Source: Pseudomonadota bacterium (lineage in GTDB: Bacteria > Pseudomonadota > Gammaproteobacteria > UBA1113). From it: DNA of 64,000 bases. Location: contig JAJXUV010000002.1 of the NCBI GenBank assembly GCA_021782495.1, positions 1-64,000 of the forward strand, written 5' to 3'. The notes under the pieces were generated by a model. That model made no database searches. It was given only the letters and a program-made list of their open reading frames with translations, and was not told the origin of the DNA. Made by a program: the position numbers and the translations under genes. Shown here piece by piece: positions 25,671 to 35,306 of this stretch; the stretch's first letter is position 1, and each line of letters begins with the position of its first letter.

Positions 25671-27017
25671 ATGAGCGATTCAGGCGCCGATGCCCAACAG
25701 GCGTTGAAACTTGCTATTCAAGCCAAAAAAGACGCAGATCGAAAAGTGAGTGAAGCTCAGCCTTTTGCTTGGCTTACTGTGGCGAATGAACAAGCCTATC
25801 TGCAAGCCATTCAGCAAGCGCAACAAGCTTCTGGAGACCTTATTCAAGCCATCAAGAATGGTGGGCCTCTTCCTCTAGACATAGATGTTCAACACCAGGA
25901 TATCGATGTGCCGCTTCTGACGGCAGAAAATAGCATGCGTTTTGCTTTTGCCCTATTGTCCGCTGTCCCGATTGTTTCACACCTTGCTAAGATGCATTCA
26001 GCTATACTCACGATCGTGGCTGCCACTTCTTGGAATGGTATCGACACGGGGGCGGGTGCACTGGGTGTATTCACCTCCAAAGAAAAATCAAGCAGGCACA
26101 ATAAAATATGGGACGGTGTGCAATACGGTTCGGCTGCGCAATTGTTGGTGGGAACAGGCGCATCGCTCTTTTATACGCTGGGTGGCTTGGGTCCAGCCGC
26201 TTTTGGCCTTTTGGGTGGCGCAACCTTTGCAGTGTGTATGTGGATTTCGGCTGCTCAGGAAGGGTATTATACTTATCGTGCCGCGCGTAAATGGCTGAGT
26301 CCAAGCTATTTTGCAAAAGAGCGTGAGGAAGCCATTGAAGCAGAATTGCAATTCTTGGTTAAAAACAAAGACACGCTCACAGGAAAAGAAGCGACTCAAC
26401 TGCATAAAAAAATAGACGTGTTGCAGAAACAGGCGGATGCTTTACATTATTATGCAGAATACAAAAAACATAAACCTTCTTATAAAACGCTAGATTCTAA
26501 ACAAAAACAGCAAGTTGTTCTCGCTAGAATCCTTTGTGAAAAAGAAAAAAGTAAAATGATAGAACATGGTGCGAAGTTTGCTGTTTGGACGTTAGCAGGT
26601 GCTGCGATGACCGCAGCGGTGGTTTGTTTCCCTCCTTCGGTTGCACTTGCCGTCTTTGCAGTGGGCTTGATAAAAGTCGTACAAATCGTGTATGAACAAG
26701 TGGCTGCGGATTATACCCAAGAAGCTGTTCGGGCGGCGCGAGTCCACAGTCACAGTGCTGAACAAAGATTGATGAGCGCAATCGGAAGAAAAGGAAACTT
26801 TAGTGATGAGGATAAAAAAGCGATAAAGGCTTCCCTTTCTGAAAAACACCAACAGGAATTGTTACGCGAAGAAGCAAAACGCGATTATGGTTATGTTGCT
26901 TATCTTCGTACTAAGAAAAACAATATCAGCCAATCTTTGCCGTCGTTTTTTGGTAAAAGCCTTTCTACTTCAAATAACTCAGGCTCTAAGTCATCATTAA
27001 TACTTTCTCACAATTGA
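25671..27017 (+). CDS. Membrane-associated effector-like protein, unknown
   Basis: 448 residues, no signal peptide. The N-terminal 70 residues are Ala/Gln-rich and helical. Hydrophobic hairpins lie near 90-125, 150-200 and 300-335 (FAVWTLAGAAMTAAVVCFPPSVALAVFAVGL). Between them are charged helices, probably coiled coil (225-290). The C-terminal 30 residues are Ser-rich and unstructured (SFFGKSLSTSNNSGSKSSLI), as in many type IV effectors. A PmrA-like box lies about 65-85 bases upstream. No conserved domain is recognised. It is likely translocated, but that is inference from context only. Confidence 0.75.
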   Translation: MSDSGADAQQALKLAIQAKKDADRKVSEAQPFAWLTVANEQAYLQAIQQAQQASGDLIQAIKNGGPLPLDIDVQHQDIDVPLLTAENSMRFAFALLSAVPIVSHLAKMHSAILTIVAATSWNGIDTGAGALGVFTSKEKSSRHNKIWDGVQYGSAAQLLVGTGASLFYTLGGLGPAAFGLLGGATFAVCMWISAAQEGYYTYRAARKWLSPSYFAKEREEAIEAELQFLVKNKDTLTGKEATQLHKKIDVLQKQADALHYYAEYKKHKPSYKTLDSKQKQQVVLARILCEKEKSKMIEHGAKFAVWTLAGAAMTAAVVCFPPSVALAVFAVGLIKVVQIVYEQVAADYTQEAVRAARVHSHSAEQRLMSAIGRKGNFSDEDKKAIKASLSEKHQQELLREEAKRDYGYVAYLRTKKNNISQSLPSFFGKSLSTSNNSGSKSSLILSHN

Positions 27018-27024
27018 GATAATT

Positions 27025-27091
27025 TAACCGAGCCGCGACCGTTAGGGAGCGGTGAAATGACAACCATTCCCTCACGGTCGCGGCTCGGTTA
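27025..27091. repeat. Family-1 palindromic repeat, complete copy
   Basis: Same 29-bp arm architecture as 2178-2244, with the left arm TAACCGAGCCGCGACCGTTA and right arm ending CGCGGCTCGGTTA. A few stem mismatches have accumulated. It separates two effector-like genes. Confidence 0.93.
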
Positions 27092-27295
27092 GAAACGCTC
27101 GCAATGTGTTAAAACAGGTAAGTGGACGTAAAAAAGAGTCTATGCCCTTGAATGAGAAAATTAACCTAAACTTTCAATTTTCACAAGGTTGAGCGATTTT
27201 TTCGACAAAATAAAGAGGAAAATGGTAAAATAACCCCCACCGCATTTTAACCTAGAATTCAGGCATGCGGGCAATTTAACAAGTGAGGTAAAGTT

Positions 27296-28621
27296 ATGGC
27301 AGCTTCAAGAGAATGGGCAGTGTTACGCGGTGAAGTGGAGCAATTATTCACAGAGTTGAGGGAGACAAGAGGGTTCGGCGGGATAAATTTCATGGCCGCT
27401 CCACAAAATGTTACAATTCCAGATGTTGAAACTCAAAAAAAAATTGTAGCTCAAATTGAAAAGATTTTTAAGTTTTTAGAAAGAGAAGCCAATGAGCATC
27501 ACGCAGAATTTAAAACCGAAATACAGCGTACAACCATTTTTGAGAGCCTCATCGATGAATTCTGTTCTTTTCCTGATCATGGAATAGTGTGGTCTATTTG
27601 GGATATGGAAAATTCTGAATTTGATAACCGGCTTCAGTGGCTACCACGGGAGACACTGAGCGATACTATTTCGCTATATTCTCCCTTGTTGCATGCATTA
27701 CCTGGTTTTCTTTCCCGTTTAGCTGAATTACGGGCAGTGTTCAATATAACTCCGATTAGCGATCAGGAAAAATTTGCTCGCTTACTGGGCACAGCAGTTC
27801 AACATGACAATAGAACGCTCATAGACTTCTTGATAGGCTGGGGAGCAAAGCTCGATGCTCGCACTTATCACCGTACCCCACTGGAGGTGGCAAGAGCACA
27901 AGATAATAAGGAAATGGTAGAATTCTTATTAGACCGTGGTGCAGATCCAAATAAGAAAAGCTATGAAGCGAGACATAGGGAATTGCATACAGTTATAGAA
28001 GGGGGTGTTAATATTATCAGTAATTTTTTTTTAGTAATTTATATAGGCTACGCTTTTCCGATCCTCTTAGCGGATTTAACGATGCTCTCCCAAATGGTTT
28101 CCGATAAAACCATGGATACTGTCTCTTACACCGAAAAGGGTATGAACGTAATGTCTTGTTTATTCGCCACAGTCTACATGATTGTTAATCTCCGAGCGTC
28201 TAAAGAGTTTTCTGCAAGGGGTTTAGCGGATTTAGCGACGCAATCCCTAATGGTTTTCGATGAAACCATGGACAATGTCTCTCACTTCATAAATAATCCT
28301 TTAAATTTAGTAAGAGAGGGTGCTTTATCAATTGTTCAAAATCCTTTGAGTGAGCGATTGGACAGGTTTATTTCTCCTGAAATTCGTCTTGATTTAGGGC
28401 GTAATGTCAATTCATTTTTCTCACGCGTATTCCCCAACTTGGGTCCTAGGAATAACAATGGGAATCAGCGTGTTTTCGACCGCTTTATCGGTGATATAGT
28501 AGTAGTGGGTTTGATAGCTTGTATGCTGATGTTTTTTTCTTATGTAGAAGCATTGCTGAAGAATGACAGTTATTCTCCGTCGCCTGTGCCAAACCCTTTG
28601 GCTGCCGCTAGGATAAACTAG
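27296..28621 (+). CDS. Ankyrin-repeat membrane protein with internal duplication
   Basis: 441 residues. Residues about 160-225 hold two ankyrin repeats (RLLGTAVQHDNRTLIDFLIGWGAKLDAR, TPLEVARAQDNKEMVEFLLDRGADPN). After these come two hydrophobic helices (ISNFFLVIYIGYAFPILLAD, MSCLFATVYMIVNL) and a third near the C-terminus (IGDIVVVGLIACMLMFFSYV). A ~20-residue unit occurs twice, LADLTMLSQMVSDKTMDTVS and LADLATQSLMVFDETMDNVS, from a ~63-bp DNA duplication at about 28068 and 28222. The stop codon overlaps that of convergent mfd by three bases. Ankyrin repeats in this setting suggest a host-directed protein. The target is unknown. Confidence 0.75.
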   Translation: MAASREWAVLRGEVEQLFTELRETRGFGGINFMAAPQNVTIPDVETQKKIVAQIEKIFKFLEREANEHHAEFKTEIQRTTIFESLIDEFCSFPDHGIVWSIWDMENSEFDNRLQWLPRETLSDTISLYSPLLHALPGFLSRLAELRAVFNITPISDQEKFARLLGTAVQHDNRTLIDFLIGWGAKLDARTYHRTPLEVARAQDNKEMVEFLLDRGADPNKKSYEARHRELHTVIEGGVNIISNFFLVIYIGYAFPILLADLTMLSQMVSDKTMDTVSYTEKGMNVMSCLFATVYMIVNLRASKEFSARGLADLATQSLMVFDETMDNVSHFINNPLNLVREGALSIVQNPLSERLDRFISPEIRLDLGRNVNSFFSRVFPNLGPRNNNGNQRVFDRFIGDIVVVGLIACMLMFFSYVEALLKNDSYSPSPVPNPLAAARIN

Positions 28622-31600
28622 TTTTCTGTATTCAGTGGAGACCCGCTCAATTTTTCCAATAAATCGTTCAACCAAGGTAAGCGTTGAGCGGCGTTCTCGA
28701 GTTTCACTTGAAACCGCAAAACTTGCGCGTTTTCCAATTTGAAAAATTGTGGCTCTTTTTGGATGAGTTCAATGAGTTTGACTAAGTCGATAGTCGGTTT
28801 CGGCGCGAATTCTATTTTGCCGCTTTGTTCATTGGCATCGATGCGTCGAATGCCAAGCGCTTTAGCCTTTAATTTTAAAACGGTGACGGCAAATAAATGT
28901 TTGGTCGGCTCTGGCAATAATCCGAAACGATCTATCATTTCCATTTTCAACGTGTCTAATTCATCCTCGTTTTTGGCCGAGGCAATGCGTTTGTACAAGA
29001 CCAAACGCTCATGGATATCGGGCAGGTAATCGTCTGGAATTAGAATGGGTAAATTGATTTTGATTTCGGTGGTTTCTGGCCATACGGTGAGCGTTTCTTC
29101 ATTCTTTAAACTTTTCACCGTTTTTTCTAACAATTCGGAATATAAAGTCAAACCGATACTTTGAATTTGTCCGCTTTGATCTTCGCCCAACAATTCACCC
29201 GCACCGCGAATTTCCAAGTCGTGTGTAGCTAATATAAATCCCACGCCCAGCGCATCATAAGCAGTGATGGCTTCTAAACGTTTTTGCGCATCCTTATTTA
29301 AAAGCGAGATGTTGTTCACAAACAAATAGGCATAAGCTTGGTGATGCGATCGACCCACACGGCCACGCAATTGGTGCAATTGTGCTAAACCAAAGCGATC
29401 GGCGTGATTAATAATAATCGTATTCGCGGTGGGAATGTCGATACCCGTTTCGATGATGGTCGTACAGACCAATACATTGAAACGTTGATGGTAAAACTCC
29501 CCCATAATCCGTTCTAATTCGCGTTCGTGCATTTGACCGTGCGCGACGTGAAATTGTGCTTCAGGCACCAAACTTTGCAATTCTCGGGCAACGCGATCGA
29601 TGTGCGCGATATCATTATGTAAAAAATACACTTGTCCGCCACGGTGAATTTCCCGCAAAATGGCTTCTCGAATCAAACCGGTGTCGTATTCGTGTAAAAA
29701 AGTTTTAATCGCCAAACGTCGCGGGGGTGGGGTTCCGATGATCGACAATTGTCGCAGATCCGAAATCGCCATATTCAATGTGCGCGGAATGGGCGTGGCG
29801 GTTAAAGTGAGAATGTCGATCTCGGCTCGAAGGGTTTTTAATTTTTCTTTTTGTTGAACCCCAAAACGGTGTTCTTCGTCAATGATGACCAACCCTAAAT
29901 ATTTGAACTTTACCTGAGGTTGAATGAGTTTGTGGGTGCCGATGACAATGTCTATTTTCCCTTCTGCCAATTCTTCTAAAATACTGTGCTGCGATTTCGT
30001 GGATTGAAAGCGGGACAAAGCAGCAATTTTCACAGGCCAATTCGCGAAACGCTCTAAAAAAGAAGCATAATGTTGTTCTGCCAAAAGGGTGGTGGGAACC
30101 AAGATGGCCACTTGTTTTTTATTCATCACGGCAATAAAAGCGGCGCGCATCGCGACTTCAGTTTTACCAAAGCCTACATCGCCGCACACTAAACGATCCA
30201 TTGGGGTATCGGCAGCCATATCGGCCATCACCGCATCGATGGCTTGTTGTTGGTCTTCGGTTTCTTCAAAGGGAAAACCCTGACAAAATTGTTGGTATTC
30301 CAATTCATCTATTTGAAAATGATGGCCGCTTAAACTTTGTCGTTTGGCGTATAAAGCCAATAATTCAACGGCGGTGTCACGTGCTTTGGCCAAAGCCTTT
30401 TCTTTGGCTTTTTGCCATTGAGGACTACCCAAATGACTCAAAGAAACCGAATCGCTGCCCACGCCACTGTAACGGGAAATCAAATGCAAGGAAGAAACGG
30501 GAACATAGAGTTTGTCTTCGTTCTCATAGGACAGTAAAAGGTATTCGCCTTTTTGTCCGCCGGCGTCTAACACCATCAGCCCTTCATAACGACCAATGCC
30601 ATGATCCAAATGCACCACAGGCGCCCCTACCGACAATTCGGCGAGATTCGAAAAATCATCGCTGTAACGCTTCTCTTTGCGGGTTTTTCGAGGTTCTGTT
30701 ATTTTTTGTCCCCACAAAGACGCTTCATTCACAATCGTTATTTTTAAGGCGGGACAATTAAAATTATCGTACAAAGGTGCCAGCACAATGCTTAAAGGAT
30801 GTGCGGAATTTAGAAAGGCATCGACGCTGTCTGTTCTCGGTAAATCCACGCCATGTTTATCAAAGAAATCACGGTTAAATTGCAAACGGCCTAGGCTGTG
30901 TGCGCTGATTAACAGGCGTTGCTTACTTTGTTGTACATACGACTTGATCTCTGACAAAGTGTCAGTTTTTTGGGTGTGCAAAATAAGCGAAGGCGCTGGT
31001 TCAATTCCAAAATCCACGCTTTGGTTTAAAGGACTATGGCTTAATAGACAAATATGCTTTTCCAGCGAATTGAAACGCGATTTTAATTCTTGGGTATTCA
31101 TCAACAATTGCGCCGGTGGCAACAAAGGGCGTGTGCGATCGAGTTGTCGCCGCTCATAACGATCTTGCCATTCTTGATTGCAAATCTCGCTTAAGTCTTC
31201 ATAATTTTTAGGCAGAAAAAAATAGGGATTTGGGGGGAGATAATCGAATAGGGTATCGGTGTGGGGGTGAAACAAAGGCAAATAATATTCGGCCCCACTG
31301 GGCACAACGCCATTTTGGATGTTTTTATAAAAAGGCGATTGCATGGGATCGCCATTGAATTGTTGACGCCAATTGAATCTGAATTGTTGTAAAGACGCTT
31401 CGTCTAAAGCAAATTCCCGTGCCGGTAAAATATCGATGAGTTCCACTTTTTCCAAAGATAATTGAGACTCGATGTCAAAAGTGCGAATGCTGTCTATCTC
31501 GGTGTCTAATAAATCTATGCGATAGGGAACTGTACTACCCATGGGAAATAAATCGAGGATCGACCCGCGAGAAGCGTATTCACCGTGACTGTATACTTGA

Positions 31601-32067
31601 GACACAGCGTGATAGCCTGCTTGTTGCAATTGTCGTGTGAAAGCCGTGACATCGACCGTTTGTCCGACTTTCAAATAAAAAGTACGCGCGCTAACGTATT
31701 GCGTCGGCGCTAAGCGTTGTAACAAAGTATTGATGGGAACAATCAAAATACTGCGTTCTACCTGTTGTAACTGCGACAGTATTTTTAAGCGATTGGAAAT
31801 AATGTCTTCGTGTGGCGAAAAAGCATCATAAGCCAGCGTTTCCCAATCGGGAAATAAGTGCAGCGGGTAGCGATCGTCCTGAATGAAATAAGCGATTTCA
31901 TCGAGCAATTGCTGTGCTTGCAAGGTCGATGCCGCAACGACCACGGTCCAAGCAGGCCAGGCTCTAGCAAAGCGACTGATAGCCAAAGATTGTGCCGTTA
32001 AGGGTAATCCAGACCAAATTTGTTCTTCATGGGGATTCAAGGGCGGTTGCCAGGGGGTATGTCTCAT
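28618..32067 (-). CDS. mfd: Transcription-repair coupling factor
   Basis: 1149 residues, the full length of Mfd. It displaces RNA polymerase stalled at DNA lesions and recruits UvrA. The N-terminal UvrB-like region (1-350), the RNAP-interacting domain (GAPVVHLDHGIGRYEGL region) and the RecG-like translocase follow in order. The translocase has Walker A GDVGFGKTEVAM, the DEEH box in VIIDEEHRFG, motif III TATPIPRTL and the TRG segment, followed by the C-terminal domain. With uvrC (7989) it represents nucleotide excision repair in this window. The gene is divergent from fabV, with a family-3 repeat between. Confidence 0.97.
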   Translation of the reverse strand: MRHTPWQPPLNPHEEQIWSGLPLTAQSLAISRFARAWPAWTVVVAASTLQAQQLLDEIAYFIQDDRYPLHLFPDWETLAYDAFSPHEDIISNRLKILSQLQQVERSILIVPINTLLQRLAPTQYVSARTFYLKVGQTVDVTAFTRQLQQAGYHAVSQVYSHGEYASRGSILDLFPMGSTVPYRIDLLDTEIDSIRTFDIESQLSLEKVELIDILPAREFALDEASLQQFRFNWRQQFNGDPMQSPFYKNIQNGVVPSGAEYYLPLFHPHTDTLFDYLPPNPYFFLPKNYEDLSEICNQEWQDRYERRQLDRTRPLLPPAQLLMNTQELKSRFNSLEKHICLLSHSPLNQSVDFGIEPAPSLILHTQKTDTLSEIKSYVQQSKQRLLISAHSLGRLQFNRDFFDKHGVDLPRTDSVDAFLNSAHPLSIVLAPLYDNFNCPALKITIVNEASLWGQKITEPRKTRKEKRYSDDFSNLAELSVGAPVVHLDHGIGRYEGLMVLDAGGQKGEYLLLSYENEDKLYVPVSSLHLISRYSGVGSDSVSLSHLGSPQWQKAKEKALAKARDTAVELLALYAKRQSLSGHHFQIDELEYQQFCQGFPFEETEDQQQAIDAVMADMAADTPMDRLVCGDVGFGKTEVAMRAAFIAVMNKKQVAILVPTTLLAEQHYASFLERFANWPVKIAALSRFQSTKSQHSILEELAEGKIDIVIGTHKLIQPQVKFKYLGLVIIDEEHRFGVQQKEKLKTLRAEIDILTLTATPIPRTLNMAISDLRQLSIIGTPPPRRLAIKTFLHEYDTGLIREAILREIHRGGQVYFLHNDIAHIDRVARELQSLVPEAQFHVAHGQMHERELERIMGEFYHQRFNVLVCTTIIETGIDIPTANTIIINHADRFGLAQLHQLRGRVGRSHHQAYAYLFVNNISLLNKDAQKRLEAITAYDALGVGFILATHDLEIRGAGELLGEDQSGQIQSIGLTLYSELLEKTVKSLKNEETLTVWPETTEIKINLPILIPDDYLPDIHERLVLYKRIASAKNEDELDTLKMEMIDRFGLLPEPTKHLFAVTVLKLKAKALGIRRIDANEQSGKIEFAPKPTIDLVKLIELIQKEPQFFKLENAQVLRFQVKLENAAQRLPWLNDLLEKLSGSPLNTEN

Positions 32068-32147
32068 GGTTTTTTTATTCGCCGACAGTATTTTGTGTAA
32101 ATAATGGCCTGTTTATCCTCAAATCCATGAAAATTTTGCAACCATGT

Positions 32148-32312
32148 TAGGGCCTGTTGACATTTGGTTTATCGGCTGCAAAATGAGTACAACCGGGCAA
32201 AATGCTAGGAAATTTTCGTCAAATATAACCCGATATTCTCCTCAAATTTCCTAGCATTTTGCCTCGGTTTCCTCATTTTTCGCTTCGACAAATCAAATGT
32301 CAATAGACCCTA
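32148..32312. repeat. Family-3 element, full-length copy A (165 bp)
   Basis: Terminal inverted repeats TAGGGCCTGTTGACATTTG and the diverged CAAATGTCAATAGACCCTA enclose a second inner stem (CAAAAT-GCTAGG-AAATTT at about 32198-32215 with AAATTT-CCTAGC-ATTTTG at 32244-32261). It aligns along its whole length with the reverse complement of copy B (37183-37346), except at the two 6-bp blocks 32204-32209 and 32250-32255. Confidence 0.92.
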
Positions 32313-32360
32313 AATTTTCACGGAAAAATAGCGATGTGTCAAGTTCTGTGACAAATTTGC

Positions 32361-32389
32361 TTGACCTTGTCTCAGGCAATCGCTACACT
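32361..32389 (+). promoter_or_regulatory. Predicted fabV promoter
   Basis: TTGACC (32361-32366), a 17-base spacer and TACACT (32384-32389), 28 bases before ATG 32417. The promoter's position supports the downstream start. Confidence 0.6.
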
Positions 32390-32416
32390 TCGTTTAAATT
32401 GATTGAGGAAAGCAAA

Positions 32417-33622
32417 ATGGTCATCGTTCCTAAAGTGCGTGGTTTTATTTGCACCACGGCGCATCCTGAGGGTTGCAAAGCCCACGTACAAGCAGAAATC
32501 GATTACGTCAAACAACATGGGCCTATTTTGAACGGACCTAAAAAAGTGTTGGTGCTCGGTGCTTCGACGGGGTATGGCTTGTCCAGTCGTATTGTGGCTG
32601 CATTTGGCGCTCAGGCGGCGACCATTGGTGTGTCTTTTGAAAGACCTGCCAGCGACAATCGTACGGCTACAGCAGGATGGTACAACACCGCTGCTTTTGA
32701 AACCTTGGCACATCAACAAGGCTTGTATGCCAAGAGTATCAATGGCGATGCTTATTCCGAAGAAATTAAGGAACAAACTTTAGAATTGATCCGCCAAGAC
32801 TGGCAAGGTGGTGTCGATTTGGTGATATACAGTTTGGCTTCTCCGCGACGCATAAATCCCCGAACCGGTGAAACTTTGAATTCCGTATTAAAACCCATTG
32901 GCCAAGCATTCTCTGGTAAAACCATTAACATTATGAGCGGTGAATTGAGCACCGTGACCATAGAACCTGCGAGTGAAGAAGAAATTCGACACACCGTTGC
33001 AGTGATGGGGGGTGAGGATTGGGAATGGTGGATGGAATCTTTAAAAAACGCCAATTTGTTGGCGAAAGACGCAAAAACAGTCGCGTATTCTTACATCGGT
33101 CCAGAATTAACGTTTCCGATTTATCATCAAGGAACCATTGGTCAAGCTAAAGTGGATTTAGAACAAACCGCCGCGCGTTTAACGAAATGCTTGCAACAAG
33201 AGGGCGGTCAGGGTGCCGCTTATATTTCAGTGAATAAAGGCTTGGTGACACAAGCAAGTGCCGCCATTCCCGTTGTGCCTTTGTATATTTCTTTGTTGTA
33301 TCGCGTGATGAAAGAACAAGGCACCCATGAAGGCTGCATAGAGCAAATCACACGGCTGTTTGCAGATAGATTGTATGCGGGCAGCACCGTGCCTGTCGAT
33401 GAGGGCGGCCGTATTCGCATCGACGATTGGGAAATGGCGCCGGCTGTGCAAAAAGAAATTGCGTTGCGGTGGTCCAAAGTCGATGCCACTCATTTGGCGC
33501 AATATGCCGATTTAGCCGGATACAGAGAAGACTTTTATAAACTGTTTGGCTTTGAATGGCCGGGCGTGGATTACAGCGCCGATGTGGATGCTAATGTGGA
33601 AATTGAATCTGTGAATGAGTAG
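32417..33622 (+). CDS. fabV: Trans-2-enoyl-ACP/CoA reductase FabV
   Basis: A 401-residue NADH-dependent enoyl reductase that completes each cycle of fatty-acid elongation. FabV replaces FabI in several gammaproteobacteria and is poorly inhibited by triclosan. The Rossmann region KKVLVLGASTGYGLSSRI, and the catalytic Tyr-x8-Lys in YSYIGPELTFPIYHQGTIGQAK (a spacing peculiar to FabV), identify it. The family N-terminus MVIVPKVRGFIC starts at 32417. The frame is open 40 codons further upstream, but only through the promoter and a family-3 repeat. Confidence 0.95.
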   Translation: MVIVPKVRGFICTTAHPEGCKAHVQAEIDYVKQHGPILNGPKKVLVLGASTGYGLSSRIVAAFGAQAATIGVSFERPASDNRTATAGWYNTAAFETLAHQQGLYAKSINGDAYSEEIKEQTLELIRQDWQGGVDLVIYSLASPRRINPRTGETLNSVLKPIGQAFSGKTINIMSGELSTVTIEPASEEEIRHTVAVMGGEDWEWWMESLKNANLLAKDAKTVAYSYIGPELTFPIYHQGTIGQAKVDLEQTAARLTKCLQQEGGQGAAYISVNKGLVTQASAAIPVVPLYISLLYRVMKEQGTHEGCIEQITRLFADRLYAGSTVPVDEGGRIRIDDWEMAPAVQKEIALRWSKVDATHLAQYADLAGYREDFYKLFGFEWPGVDYSADVDANVEIESVNE

Positions 33623-33707
33623 TCGCTTTGCAAAAAGATTCGAATATTAGGGTTTGATGGGAAGATTGGTCACTGGTTTTTTATGCATAACTAAATGGAG
33701 GTGAATG

Positions 33708-35285
33708 ATGGCTGCAGAAGATGTAGATGTAAAAGAAGAAATTGGAAGATTGCTTAACAATATAACAGGGCATATAACAGCGCTTCAAGAAGCAATAAAT
33801 ATAGTGCCAAAATATCGAACCGCTATTTCTATTATTTTTGCGACGATTCAAGAAGTTAAAAATAAGTCACCAGAAGAACAATTCTCGGCATTAATAGCGC
33901 TGACTAAGCCTAGACGATCTGCAGCATCTCAGGCAAGCAAGGGCCCCCTGCAAGCTATAACAACGTTGTATAGAGGTCAAGCTGAGGTGGTTATCGAGCG
34001 CCCCCCCATGCAATCTATAAGGTGGTATCGAGAACAGAAGGCTGAGGCTGTCAAGGACCTTATTTCAGACATGAATGCCTTGGTTTCTATTTTGTGTGAG
34101 CAGATTCCTCTAGAAGGGAGATCTCAAAAAGTGAGATCTCAAATTTCTTTGCACGAGGCGGCAGCGAGTGGCTTTGTTTCCATAGTACAATTTCTTATAG
34201 AAGACGGAGCTGATGTCAATACGCGCGATGCTTCCGGCAAGAATGCAATACATTATGCCATAATGCATGGTTGGGAACAGGTTGTATGTTATTTGCTTGA
34301 ACAACAGGCGGAGCCAGACCCTGATGATAAGCAGTGGATGAGTATTAATTTCCGCCATGCAGTCAGGGGAAAAGATAAAAAACATGTAAAAGTACTGGCT
34401 CAGCATGTTTCTACTCGTGAGCTTAATATGAGCGCTTCGTTTTCTATGGCGAATATTCTGGAAGAAGCTAAAGACAATCGAAAAAAAAGTAGCACAGGCC
34501 AACAAAAAAGAGATAGCATAGTCTCAGAAGAAGGAAGAGGCGCAGAAGAAGAAGACGCAGAAGAAGAAGACGCAGAAGAAGGAAGAGGCGCAGAAGCTGG
34601 GTATGAATCTGAGTCTGAATCTGAGTCTGAATCTGAGTCTGAATCTGAGTCTGAATCTGAGTCTGAGTCCGAATCTGAGTCTGAGTCCGAATCTGAGTCT
34701 GAATCTGAAGACCAGCGAAAAAAAAGTACCGCAGGCTCACAAGAAAGAGGTAGCATAGTCTCAGAAGAAGGAAGAGGCGCAGAAGCTGAGTCTGAATCTG
34801 AATCTGAATCTGAGTCCGAATCTGAGTCTGAATCTGAAGACCAGCGAAAAAAAAGTACCGCAGGCTCACAAGAAAGAGGTAGCATAGTCTCAGAAGAAGG
34901 AAGAGACGCAGAAAAAGGAAGAGGCGCAGAAGAAGAAAGAGACTCTGAATCTGAGTCGGAGTCTGAATCTGGGTCTGAGTCGGAGACTGAATCTGAGGTC
35001 AATTCCGATTTGAGGTTTGTATTTCTATCTCAAGTGGCTCAAAAAATGGAGGAATATGGACCCAGCATAGCGATAGCGATGGGTGTCCTGGTGCTTCTTG
35101 CTGCTGTAGTAGGCGCTACTTTCCTAACTTGTGGTGCTGTCCCCGCGGTGGCTGTAGGGGTGGGTGCTGCCGCCGCACTGACTATAGCGATTATGGGAGG
35201 AGGGGCCTATACTTTTTTTGAGCATAGAGCTAAGGAAGGATCTCCGGCAAGCGATTGTTTAAAAGTATTTAACCCATTTTGTTAA
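33708..35285 (+). CDS. Ankyrin protein with Ser-Glu dipeptide repeats and C-terminal membrane hairpin
   Basis: 525 residues. Residues about 1-130 are helical. Ankyrin repeats run at about 145-240 ([54 protein letters not shown]). Residues about 265-435 are three copies of a module RKKS(S/T)-x-G-x-Q-x-R-(D/G)-SIVSEEGR(G/D)AE, each followed by a run of Glu-Ser dipeptides, the longest near 34610-34710. Two hydrophobic helices follow ([39 protein letters not shown]). GGAGG with good spacing favours the second of two adjacent ATGs. It is probably an effector anchored in a host membrane. Repeat length could vary between strains. Confidence 0.78.
   Translation: MAAEDVDVKEEIGRLLNNITGHITALQEAINIVPKYRTAISIIFATIQEVKNKSPEEQFSALIALTKPRRSAASQASKGPLQAITTLYRGQAEVVIERPPMQSIRWYREQKAEAVKDLISDMNALVSILCEQIPLEGRSQKVRSQISLHEAAASGFVSIVQFLIEDGADVNTRDASGKNAIHYAIMHGWEQVVCYLLEQQAEPDPDDKQWMSINFRHAVRGKDKKHVKVLAQHVSTRELNMSASFSMANILEEAKDNRKKSSTGQQKRDSIVSEEGRGAEEEDAEEEDAEEGRGAEAGYESESESESESESESESESESESESESESESESESEDQRKKSTAGSQERGSIVSEEGRGAEAESESESESESESESESEDQRKKSTAGSQERGSIVSEEGRDAEKGRGAEEERDSESESESESGSESETESEVNSDLRFVFLSQVAQKMEEYGPSIAIAMGVLVLLAAVVGATFLTCGAVPAVAVGVGAAAALTIAIMGGGAYTFFEHRAKEGSPASDCLKVFNPFC
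34609..34841 (+). repeat. GARTCT hexamer-type tandem repeats inside the ankyrin gene
   Basis: Runs of alternating GAGTCT/GAATCT units encode Ser-Glu dipeptides at about 34609-34710 and 34784-34838. They are separated by a ~75-bp direct repeat unit (34711-34785 matches 34839-34905), which encodes the [22 protein letters not shown] module. Confidence 0.85.
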
Positions 35286-35306
35286 GTATTGAATATAGAT
35301 TGCAGT

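Noticed and set aside
32297-32416. N-terminal extension of FabV
   Set aside because: It is translated from the end of a family-3 repeat and the promoter. The conserved FabV N-terminus begins at 32417.
34609-34841. CRISPR-like array
   Set aside because: The units are 6-base coding repeats encoding Ser-Glu, with no unique spacers or palindromic repeats.
34400-35002. Antisense frame rich in Asp-Ser dipeptides
   Set aside because: It is the complementary reading of the Ser-Glu repeat in the ankyrin gene. It has no ribosome site and no independent coding signal.
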